Shown here in pieces: positions 10,869-20,130 of a stretch of 64,000 nucleotides of DNA (positions within the stretch are counted from its first letter, which is position 1; each line of letters starts with the position of its first letter). The notes under the pieces are model-generated. The model saw only the letters and a list, made by a program, of their open reading frames with translations, did no database searches and had not been told where the DNA came from. The DNA is taken from positions 973,095-1,037,094 of the forward strand of contig JAKMXF010000343.1 of NCBI GenBank assembly GCA_024704765.1. The letters are read 5' to 3'. Both the position numbers and the translations under genes were made by a program. This stretch comes from Oopsacas minuta (lineage: Eukaryota > Porifera > Hexactinellida > Lyssacinosida > Leucopsacidae).

Positions 10869-12181
10869 CAGGGTTGGGCATAAGTTCTGCCACATTTTTA
10901 AATAACTATATTTTCCGATTGATATATTGTATTATGTTGAAATTCGGTATGTACTACTAAATATAGTATATAGATTCGCAGATACGTTAATTATTCGATG
11001 TATCCTCCTTTTCTTTCAATTACAGCCTTTAGTCTCTTAGGGAAGGCCTCTACAGCGGCACGGAGTATTTCTTGGGGTATTCTCTCCCATTCTCGACACA
11101 AAGACTTTTTCAGAGAGTCTATATTGGTGTGAGACTTCAAACATGCCCTCGTTTCCAAAATGGACCAGATAGAATAATCCATTGGATTTAAATCGGGGCT
11201 GTATGGTGGCCATTCTTCCTTTTGAATAAAATCTGGATTATTGCTTCGAAGCCAGGCCTGAGTGGCATTCGATGTGTGGGCTGGAGCACCATCTTGTTGG
11301 AACACGAAAGGTTTCCCAGAAAACATAGTTTTAGAGAGATCTTGTATTACAGGTTCTAAAATAAGCTCACGGTAGGTTCGGGTGTCGATTTTTACGCCAG
11401 CAGGCACGAATATGAGTGGTGTCCGGCCAATTGATGATATTCCCGCCCAAACCATGACTGAAAGTGGGTTTTGTATACGGCTGACATATCGAAGTTCTTC
11501 TGGGATAGAAGAAATTGAGGATGAGATAATGCGATCATTTTGAGGGTTCGTTGCTTCCTCAATGGTGAATAATTTCTCATCTGAGAACAGGAATGAATTG
11601 AGACCATGGATCGCGTGCCTCTTAAGAAGTCCCTTGCTTCTTGATGCTCTTTTTGCCTTCACTAGGGTCGTGATGTGATGGACTCTCTTTCTCTTGAAAG
11701 AGCGCATATGCAAGTCATTTTTAACAACTCGTCCGATTGATCTACGTGAAACTCTTAGTTCTTTGGCCATTTTGCTCATTGACCGGCGGGGATTTCGGCG
11801 AATTCGTTGACGTACTACTTTTTTAAGCCTTTGTGTCGTTACAGACCGTGGACGGCCAGATCTTGGTTTATCAATAATCCCGCCAGTCACTTCATATCGC
11901 TCAATAGTTCGAGTAATGAACTTCCTTCTGCTATTAGGGAATTTCAGAAGATTGAAGATTTCTGAAGGATTTTTTCCTGCTTGAAATAATTCAATGATTT
12001 TCGACCTCTCTTGCTCCATGACCAATTATCGCTTCAAAAGGCTAAGATAATATAAAATTTCAGGGAAAGAGTGAAAAATATATATTATAACAAAGTTTGA
12101 GCTAAATGACAGATACAAATAACTAATGGAATAATTTTTGGCTGGATTATAATATTGTGGCAGAACTTATGCCCAACCCTG
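10869..12181 (-). mobile_element. Tc1-like element B, innermost, structurally intact
   Basis: 1313 bp. The TIR CAGGGTTGGGCATAAGTTCT (10869) pairs with the inverse ending AACTTATGCCCAACCCTG (12181). TA lies on both sides (10867-10868 and 12182-12183). It contains one uninterrupted transposase gene. It sits in the 3' non-coding part of element A and is therefore the youngest of the three. Confidence 0.92.
10991..12019 (-). CDS. Tc1/mariner transposase, intact, 342 aa (D,D37D)
   Basis: Cut-and-paste transposase of element B, expected to act in the nucleus on the TIRs at 10869 and 12181. I chose ATG at 12019, which begins MEQERSKIIELFQAGKN; the two codons upstream do not supply an ATG. The N-terminal half holds two helix-turn-helix motifs (about residues 15-50 and 75-105, RRSMSKMAKELRVSRRSIG) joined by DKPRSGRPR, the GRPR-like hook of the family. 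Catalytic residues: D147 in FLFSDEKLF, D243 in FQQDGAPAHT and D281 in YSPDLNPMDYSIW. There are 37 residues between the last two and the third residue is Asp, a D,D37D layout as in the maT-type branch. Length and motifs are complete, with no stop or frameshift. The smaller frame at 11392-11607 is a shadow. Confidence 0.93.
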   Translation of the reverse strand: MEQERSKIIELFQAGKNPSEIFNLLKFPNSRRKFITRTIERYEVTGGIIDKPRSGRPRSVTTQRLKKVVRQRIRRNPRRSMSKMAKELRVSRRSIGRVVKNDLHMRSFKRKRVHHITTLVKAKRASRSKGLLKRHAIHGLNSFLFSDEKLFTIEEATNPQNDRIISSSISSIPEELRYVSRIQNPLSVMVWAGISSIGRTPLIFVPAGVKIDTRTYRELILEPVIQDLSKTMFSGKPFVFQQDGAPAHTSNATQAWLRSNNPDFIQKEEWPPYSPDLNPMDYSIWSILETRACLKSHTNIDSLKKSLCREWERIPQEILRAAVEAFPKRLKAVIERKGGYIE

Positions 12182-12313
12182 TATTGAGTATTAACTCGAA
12201 AAGTATCAGGATGATACTGTGCGCATTAGAAGTTATATCGAAATTTAACCTTGTGGCAGAACTTATGCCCCACCCTGTACATACTATTAGGAAGAGATTG
12301 CCCAGTCATGTAT

Positions 12314-13333
12314 TCAATATAACCACGCTTTTGAGAAATGACAGCCCTGAGTCTGTTCGGGTATCCTTCTACTGCTGTAGGCAGAGTTTCTTGGGGGTAT
12401 CTTCTCCCATTCTTGACACAACGAAATCTTTAGAGAGCCAACTGTGTTGTATGACACAGAACAAGTCTTGTTTTCGAAGATAGACCAAACAGAATAGTCC
12501 ATGGGATTTAAATCGGGACTGTATGATGGCCATTCATCCTTGTATATAAAATTGGGAATATTGTGCACCAACCAATCTTGGGTCGTATTAGCCGTATGGG
12601 CGGAGCACTATCTTGTTGGAAGACAAATGGATGTCCAGAAAACATGGTCTGGCTCAGACCTTTTACCACAGGCTCTAATACAAGCTTATGGTATGTTTTG
12701 AGATTGATTTTCACACCAGGGGGGAATGAAATCAATGGTGTCTGGCCAACAGCAGAGACCCCAGCCCAAATCATCACCGACAGCGGTTTCTTCATCCGAC
12801 ACATATCTGAGCCTATCAGGAATCGCTGAGACTGAGGTCGAGATGACTCTGTCGTTTTACTATTTGTAGCCTCTTCAATTGTGAAAATTTTCTCATCTGA
12901 GAAAAGGGTATTTTCGAGAAGCCCAATACCGTGTAGAGCAAGTAGGCTCTTGTTCCGGGACACTCTCTTTCCTTTTACCGACCCAGATAATAATTGTACA
13001 TTTTGCGTTTAAAAGAGCGCATTCCTAGGTCCCTTTTGACAACAGTTTGTATTGCTCGGCGAGATATATTGAGCTCCAGGGCCATTTCCTCATCGAATTG
13101 TGTGGGTTCCGCCGAATCCGTTCTCGGACAATTTTCTTGAGAGCTGGAGTCTTACAGAGCATGGACGACCAGATCTCGGCTTGTCTACAGTGTCCCCAGT
13201 TTCCTTATATCGATTTATTGTCCTGTAGATAAATGCCCTACGTCCTTCTGCAATATTCAGCAGTTTCAAAATTTCTGAGGGACTTTTCCCCGCCACATGT
13301 AAACTCAATAATTGCTGACCTCTCAGATTCCAT
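12314..13333 (-). pseudogene. Tc1-like transposase of element C, degenerate
   Basis: Read from about 13333 (MESERSA-like start, then KSPSEILKLLNIAEGRRAF) through three open pieces: 13308..13090 (N-terminal helix-turn-helix, DKPRSGRP), 12963..12508 (first Asp region FSDEKIFTIEE, then VFQQDSAPP) and 12571..12314 (YSPDLNPMDYSVW and C-terminus). All three catalytic Asp positions can be seen, but two or more frameshifts separate them. Plus-strand frames at 12157-12829 are shadows. Confidence 0.82.
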
Positions 13334-13595
13334 GGTCAATCACAATATTTTTTCGAAATATTATACACTAAATTGAAATGATATTCGTTAGGAAGCGTTA
13401 GGATACCTTTGTAAGCTGATGGTACCAATGAAGCACAATGGAAAAACATGGTTTTTTGTAAGAAAAGAATATCTTGGTCATAATGCCAATACTTGTATTG
13501 CCATTTCCTTCAGGTTGATCGCATAATAAGTTTGTTACTTCATTAATATGGTTGCAAATTAATGATCTATAGTCTCAAACTAATTGATCTTCTGA

Positions 13596-14878
13596 CTACT
13601 TAGATTTACCAGCAGCAATCCTGTATATAACATTCAAGAACCGATATAAGATTCTAAGATGAGAATACAATGGAGCAGCTGGGAGCACATCAAAGATGCT
13701 TGCAGGTTCGTGGGCAATTCCACTTCTCTGAACAGATTTATGACTTAAAACTTCTTTTCCCTCTGAAGTTAATTGACGAATTGTTTCTTTAATTTCGGCG
13801 ATTAAGCAATCCAATGGAAAACCGCATACTACTTTTGCTGATTGTTAACATCGCTACCGTCTGATTTGCAAGCAATACATGGCGTACCACCCTTTCCTGA
13901 AATCTCTGACAATAATTTCCATCGAACGTTGAGGCTATAATCGACATATTGACTTGACCATTTGTGGAATCAAAACCATTTTGGTGAAGTGAACCGATTT
14001 CAGGGTTGATTAAGTTTCACAAGTCTGTTACTAAGTCAATATTCTCTTTTGGACCAATTAATGCAACTCGTTGATTGGAAAAGGCTGAATTTCGGAATTC
14101 GATTTCACAGAGAACCGTTCCAAATCGATCCGAAAACTTAAGCGGAAACACCATGAAAATTATGTGATGTGAATGGTCAATATTCAGGTTAGAAAGGAGG
14201 TTAGTGGAAGAATGGTTTCCGGAACCATCTAGCACATGCTTTATTTGGAAATGTAAAGGATAAAAGTGTGGTACTGGTATGTAGAGTTGGCACATTTCCA
14301 TTATTCGATGAAAGAGATATATATGATATATAAACTCCTATAGGGTTTGAAATTATTTGGATACCAATGAAATGTTGGTACAATAGAATTTCTGAACTAG
14401 CGAATTTGTTCCCAAGTAGACAGATTTAAACCATCAGATTTAAGATAATGCCTGTCCATTTGTTTCTTCCTTGTTTATGATGATAAGCTATGAAAGTAGA
14501 CTTTCGGGGAAACTTCCTTATTACATTTTCTAATACTTCTCCAGAATAGATTTGTCAAGCAGTGTTTGCGATATTTTTCAACCCGATTTTTTCGATTACT
14601 ACAATATACGAGTGCAATTCAATATACCGAATAACTGAAGTATTTTCAAGTGATGCTAAATGGCGGATAGAACTCAATAACCCAATCTGATCCAACCTGA
14701 TTTTCTTCGATTTGATTTGAAGCTCATCTAGCAGCTTTCTCCTCTCAATATCTGGTTCGATTTTTAATTCGAAATCAATACAAGAATGAGTTTGCTTACT
14801 GGTAACCTGAGGCTCCATCATACGCCATAGAATATTACCACCCCACCACTCGCCGTCTAGTTTATCTACTGACCTCAT
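13596..14878 (-). pseudogene. RAG1/Transib-like transposase relic, C-terminus missing
   Basis: Three frames on the minus strand align in order with the intact 710-aa protein at 60031..57899. 14878..14555 matches its residues roughly 80-160. 14301..14017 contains LDGSG, the first-Asp region, followed by NQRVALIGPKE, which corresponds to FRPVALIALKE. 14016..13815 holds STFDG and CIAC, corresponding to SLFDT with the second Asp and to CHLC. 13814..13596 reads RSGIAHEPASIFDVLPAAPL, corresponding to RVGITHQPTSNIDIIAASPL. Identity is visibly low, so it is an older or separate lineage. Stops, frameshifts and loss of the region with the catalytic Glu and HxxxxH make it dead. No CACAGTG-type end was found beside it. 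Confidence 0.75.
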
Positions 14879-15994
14879 ACTTTTCTTGACGCTCTTAGAA
14901 ATTGTGTATAGTATACAGAAGGTTTCAATTCTTCCCCAAGATTGAGGACTGTTATTATTTCTTGGACTGTTTGCGTGATATCAAAGTCATTTTTTTCCAA
15001 TATGAAGGCAAGGTCAAGACGGTTTTAAAGAAAAATAATTGATCAACCATTACAATATGAAAAGATTACATGTGTAATATATTATCTATTCAGACATGTA
15101 AATATTATGTTATTATATAATGAGACTTTAACCATATATAATGATGTAGTGACTTCTTACCCATAGCAACGCCAAATGCGTGAATAGAATATAATTGGAT
15201 TTTTTGTAGTTGCGCTCAATGAAGCAGCATTTGAAATTTCATAATGATGTTTACAAAGGTTGCAAAGACTACACATGATTATTTTAGGGTAGTAATCAGT
15301 GGTCATTGATTTTACGGTTACGTTAAAGGACATAATTTTTTTGTAAAAAGATATTTTTGTCACCTTTATCTGTACCAAATTATAAATCTGATATTCATAA
15401 TAACCGAAAAAATGAGTGGTGCATATAATTTATATGTTCCTTTTTGCTCCGAATTCTTAAATTATCAAGAATAATTATTATATTTTGTAAATATTTGAAA
15501 TAATGTTGTTTTATCACGCTATTTTCAGAATAATTTCCTACTACAATTAATACCTACATTACATGTGACATAACTAGAGAATTATTTAACGCAATGAAAT
15601 GAAACTTGATAATTTGTTTATTCAATAAATGTACATAATATTTTACCAGTCATATAAACTAATCAATTGTAAGAAATTTTCCTAATACACCCTAGTAACC
15701 AACTGTCTGTATATTAACTGGCCTTGTCACATATCCTTGGTCCATATTTCTGAACCAGTGCCATTGCCTAATATTCCATAGGTCATGGGGCAACCATTTC
15801 AATGCTGGCCACTCCATAGTGGTCTGCACAGTAATAATAAAATGAGTAGTGATTCCAATACTGGACCACTACATACTATTCGGCGTAGTAAGAATCCATT
15901 TTTTGCCATGAAATACGTATATACTGAACTAAGCAGTGGATCCAACCAAATGTATTTATTCGAAAATTTCTAGAAAGTATTATAAGTCGGAAAG
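14879..15994. other. No gene seen
   Basis: AT-rich. The open frames at 15157-15378 (-) and 15785-15973 (+) have no recognisable domain. I saw no matching terminal repeats. Confidence 0.45.
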
Positions 15995-16059
15995 CAGTGG
16001 TGGGGAATTCTTTGTCCGAGGTTGTGGGTTACTACAAACTATCTCAAAGGAAATTGCAT

Positions 16060-16201
16060 GGGCGTGACTAGTATTGAGGCAGAGGAGGCAATTCCCTGCC
16101 CTCGTTTCAGGGCATCTCCATATCTTTCAATTATAATCGCCAACTAATCGAGGGACATATTCATCCCTTCCGCCTCTCTCTAGGATCTCTAGTTATGCCC
16201 C
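16060..16201. mobile_element. Possible small MITE
   Basis: The left end GGGCGTGACTAG and the right end CTAGTTATGCCC are an inverted pair (about 10 of 12) around 120 bp of non-coding DNA. No clear target duplication was found. Confidence 0.3.
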
Positions 16202-16439
16202 AGAATAGAAAACAGAATCATGTCTGTGAGGAACTACTTGCTATTATATAGATTTCGCTACAAAATGAAGAAAATTCATAATACCAACGTGAAAAAGAAT
16301 TCGAGTGTACACCCAGATTTGACTACGCCATAATAAAAAAGGGGGTGTGGGCATGATTCATTTTTACACACCTTGACCATGAGCCAGGTTGCGGCAATGA
16401 ATGCGTAAACCACCGGATTCATTTTAAATATCTTTGTTT

Positions 16440-18800
16440 TGGACAACTACAATTTCATCATTAGATAGTGATATTGTGAAAACAAGTATCTAAGAATAAA
16501 TAACTGATAACACAACAAGTAAATTTGGATAATGTCCATAGCTATCAACGCAGTTTCTAGAGGTAAAAGCTTCAGTAACACGCTATTGATACTTTCTAAT
16601 TTGAATGCTGTCATTGCGCGCTTTGCGAGTTTTGATTCAAGATTCAAATGGTGGGAATCAATGCTATAAGCCTGGCAAATTGATCGATTTCTGCTGCTTC
16701 TAGATAGTTTCCTGAAATTGGGTTGAAGGCTTGAATTGCTTTCATAAGGACTCTACTATTGGAATTAAATGGATGGTTTAATTCTACTAACTGTCTATCA
16801 ATGATTGGTAGATATATACTGTTCCTGAATTGTTCTTCCGTAGAAAGGATGGATCGAATACCTACGGAAGATGAAATTTCACAATTTTCCAAAGATCCAG
16901 GTAGTTTTCTTTGTCTAGGTTGCGAAGGAAATAGAAGTCAATGGCATTTAAGTTTGCAACATCCTGAGCATAAGAAATAATTCTTTCCCACTCTTCAATA
17001 GAGCCTAATTCTTCTAAAATCAAAGTTGTGGTGGAGACTAATATGTAGCTGTGGAGAAATCTATATGATTACTATGAAGACATTCAGACAATATATTCGT
17101 ATTGGAAAAAAATCTTATCCAATAATATAAGTGATCAAAATTTAAAGGTTTTTATTTGTAATAGAAGTCCATTAGCTTCAATTACTTTTGAACGATCATT
17201 TCCATGCCAAATTACTTCAAAAATAGCTATTAGTACATCAAAAGTATAACATATTAAGTTCAATTAACAGTAGCGACAGATAACTTTGCCAAATTGCGAG
17301 TTGTTTGCCCGGATGAAATAATTTCTGTTTATTTAGATAAATTGGGTGTGCATTAGATGTTGAAACGAATATGTACAGAGCTTCTATTAAACTGAAAAAA
17401 TCCCTAGCATGTTGTACACTCTTAATGCAATCAACTAAGGCTACAATCAGTGAATGTGCGTAGCAGTGAACATATATTGCCTTTGGTGCAAACGCTTTGA
17501 TGCGTGCTTGGACCTCTCTGCACCTCTCGCTCATGACAAAAGCACCGTAGTAGGCTTGAGAAGCCATATTTAACTGATTCAATGCGTTTTATTTCAACGT
17601 GGTTAAGATATGATGAGGTAAACTTTCTGCATCAAGCGATGAAATTTCAACTTAGGTTAAGAATCTTTCAATTATGATAGAATTAGCATTAACACATCTA
17701 ACACAGATAGAGAGCTGTTCTTTTTTGCTGGCATATTTTGATTCATCAGCTATTAAAGAGTATAACTCAGCAATACGGATGTCAGTACATATAATATCTC
17801 GAACCATATTGCCCATAACATTCAGGATTTCATTTTTTATTTTGCCTGTAAATATTTGACATTTTTCTGGCCCATTTTCATTCTCTTTTTTACTAGAGTA
17901 TCATGATTAGCAACAACACCGAGGATTTCAAGAAAATTTCCTTTGTTATTAGACTCAAATGATTCATCATGACCCCGAAGGGAAATCTCGGTTCGACTAC
18001 ATAATAAGAAAACTTCAGCAACAGTTTTCAAATAATGTGTTATCAAGGTTGACTCGTTCTCTTCTACTAGTTTCTAGACGATGATAAACTGGTGTTCCAA
18101 ACTGTCCATTTAATTTCCAATCTGTCCAGGATTGCATAGCATCAATGTGAGATTTAGCAGCAGCGTGACAAGAAAATAATTCCATCCTTTCCTACTGAAT
18201 GTTTCCAATCATTAAAACCAAGTTTTGTAAAAAGAATGTTTAGAATATTTTCTGCCCCTTGGAAAATGACGGCAAGGAAAACAATATACCGAATCTTTCG
18301 TAATAGAGTACTCTAGCCATTCATAAATGAGCAACCAGCCAGGATTAAATATACTTTTTTTCCTCCAATAGAAGTCGATGGGAATATAGTTAGGAACCTA
18401 TCGGGCTGAGTAGGTTTTTCCTTCGGTCCTTTAGAAATATTCCTAGGAATACGGATATCACTAACGCTGGATATGGGAGTAACAGCATTTCCATCCCGAG
18501 GAAGTGTGATATGTACAAGATAATCGGAAGAGTGTACAGCAATATTCTCATTTGTGTCTCCTAAAACAGCGAAATTAGCAACTTCAATTCCAGCTGTTTC
18601 CTAGAAACTAGTCGGAGAATAAGACTGAGTTGCATCAGTAAGATTAAATAACGAAGAAATTGTAACGTGAGAATAATTATTAGTCACAAGACATTGCCGT
18701 TTCGGTTGAAAATCAAAGAGAGTTAATTTGAACCCAGATTTGGGATTAGAGATTGTACTAAATTGTGAAAGAGATGTTAAAAAGAAAACAGGAGCATTAA
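16440..18800 (-). pseudogene. hAT-like transposase, ZMYM1/TTF-finger (DUF4371) type, degenerate
   Basis: Fragments on the minus strand appear in the correct order for this family. About 18400..18270 reads PGWLLIYEWLEYS and then FPCRHF, the TTF-type finger start. 18046..17837 gives EISLRGHDESFESNNKGNFLE, the classic DUF4371 motif (ALRGHDE..NKGNF). 17582..17238 gives YVHCYAHSLIVALVD. 16892..16644 gives a late segment ending near the dimerisation region. Stops separate all pieces. Candidate termini are CAGTGGTGG at 15995 and CCACCACTG ending at 19197, but the 8-bp flanks do not match, so the element boundaries are unproven. Confidence 0.7.
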
Positions 18801-19149
18801 ATAATTAAAGAAAATACTTATCGTGCTGTAATCACCATTGCGATGATAAATATCAATAGCAATTGTTAGAAAGCCAATTACCCCGAGAAGCTAGAACACT
18901 CTGAATTGCATTCTAAGTACGTGTATTCAAAATTACAACTTTAAAGATTATTATACAATATGGGTTGATAAAAATTAAACTAACTCATTGCGTATAATGA
19001 CGCTAAATATTAACATAAGGTGACGCGGTCTGCTTTTTGTTATCAATATCGAGTTAAGAATAATCTAGTATAAAAATTACGCCTATATCACATCTTAGCA
19101 ACTCAGGGACAATTTTCATTTACCGGGGCCTGTACCTGGGCTCAATCCT

Positions 19150-19197
19150 CATTTCCCCAGGACAGGCCCGGGTAGCCCGTGTGTAAGTCCACCACTG
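19150..19197. repeat. hAT-type terminal sequence
   Basis: Ends GTAAGTCCACCACTG at 19197. The inverse, CAGTGGTGGACTTACAC, looks like a hAT terminus and is probably the right end of the ZMYM1-like remnant to its left. Confidence 0.45.
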
Positions 19198-20130
19198 ATT
19201 TGCTCGTTAAGAGATGTAGTAGGATGTTAAATTCCATAAACATAAGTTATAACAGTAGAACAGTCTTTCTCAAACTATATCTTTAAAGAAAAAAGAATAG
19301 TAGAAAAAGACGATGGAAAATGACAGTAAATCCCACATTCTTTACAAACCTAGTATTAAAATAAAGAGAGAACAGATACAAAAGGGTTTCGACTGTATGA
19401 AAATGAGGACGTTGACGGACAGATGGTCTTTAGTTTCAACTGTTAGACTAAATTCATACAATATACATTTGGAATTTTGATTTCTATCGTGAACTACACA
19501 ATAAAAAGACTGGAAACTAAATTAGTTTCGGACCAGGGATAAATAAGAGTATTGTAGTTGGGTCGAAGTCAATAACTTATGATATTAGAAAATATACTTA
19601 AGCTATCATCAGGTTTCACAAATATGATGCGATGAAACACGCATTCGACATAAAAAACAATTTTCAATTCGAAAAGACATCAGGTTCGCCTAATAGGCTG
19701 ATATGTTGGAAAATTCTACACTATAAAACACAAATAGCCAACTTTATCATGACAAGTTTTGATATTTTGTACAAATGAATATTAGGAATATTTCATAATT
19801 GAACTTTGAAATCAAAGACCAATATTTTTCGTTATATTGGTAGACTTTAAGGTAATAACTAGCAAGACTCTATCAACCATTTAGTGATGGGTAATGAAAA
19901 AGAGAATCACAATAATATAAAAACTGTATAGTATACCTATTATTAAGAATATGCTAGGACATAATGGCTAAGACTCGATGTCATCACATAAACTCAGTAA
20001 TGTGTATTAAACTATATTATAACTAAATGAACTAGTAGTAATGCTATAAGAATAGGTAAATATCTAGAAATACATTAGAGGCAATGTTGCTCGAATTACA
20101 AAAGCTAAAGAAGGAACATTTAGGGAGAAT
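19198..20130. other. No gene seen; downstream flank of BRE1
   Basis: AT-rich sequence lying 3' of the minus-strand BRE1 gene. It presumably includes that gene's 3' untranslated region, but I could not place a polyadenylation site with confidence. Confidence 0.4.

Larger units (their letters stand above)
9634..12277 (+). mobile_element. Tc1-like element A, middle member of the nest
   Basis: The left TIR CAGGGTGTGGCATAAGTTTT (9634) pairs with the right end ACTTATGCCCCACCCTG (to 12277). TA flanks both sides (9632-9633 and 12278-12279). Removing the inserted element B (10869-12181 plus one TA) leaves about 1.33 kb, the normal Tc1 length. Confidence 0.85.
9543..13400 (-). mobile_element. Tc1-like element C, outer member of a three-level nest
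   Basis: The left TIR, CAGGGTGGCTCCAAAGTTCT (from 9543, TA before it), matches the TIR family of the Tc1 copy at 47525-48832. It belongs to the minus-strand transposase read from 13333 down to 12314. The 3' non-coding tail between this TIR and the transposase is split by the Tc1 element at 9634-12277. I could not find the right TIR near 13.4-13.5 kb, so that boundary is approximate. Confidence 0.65.
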
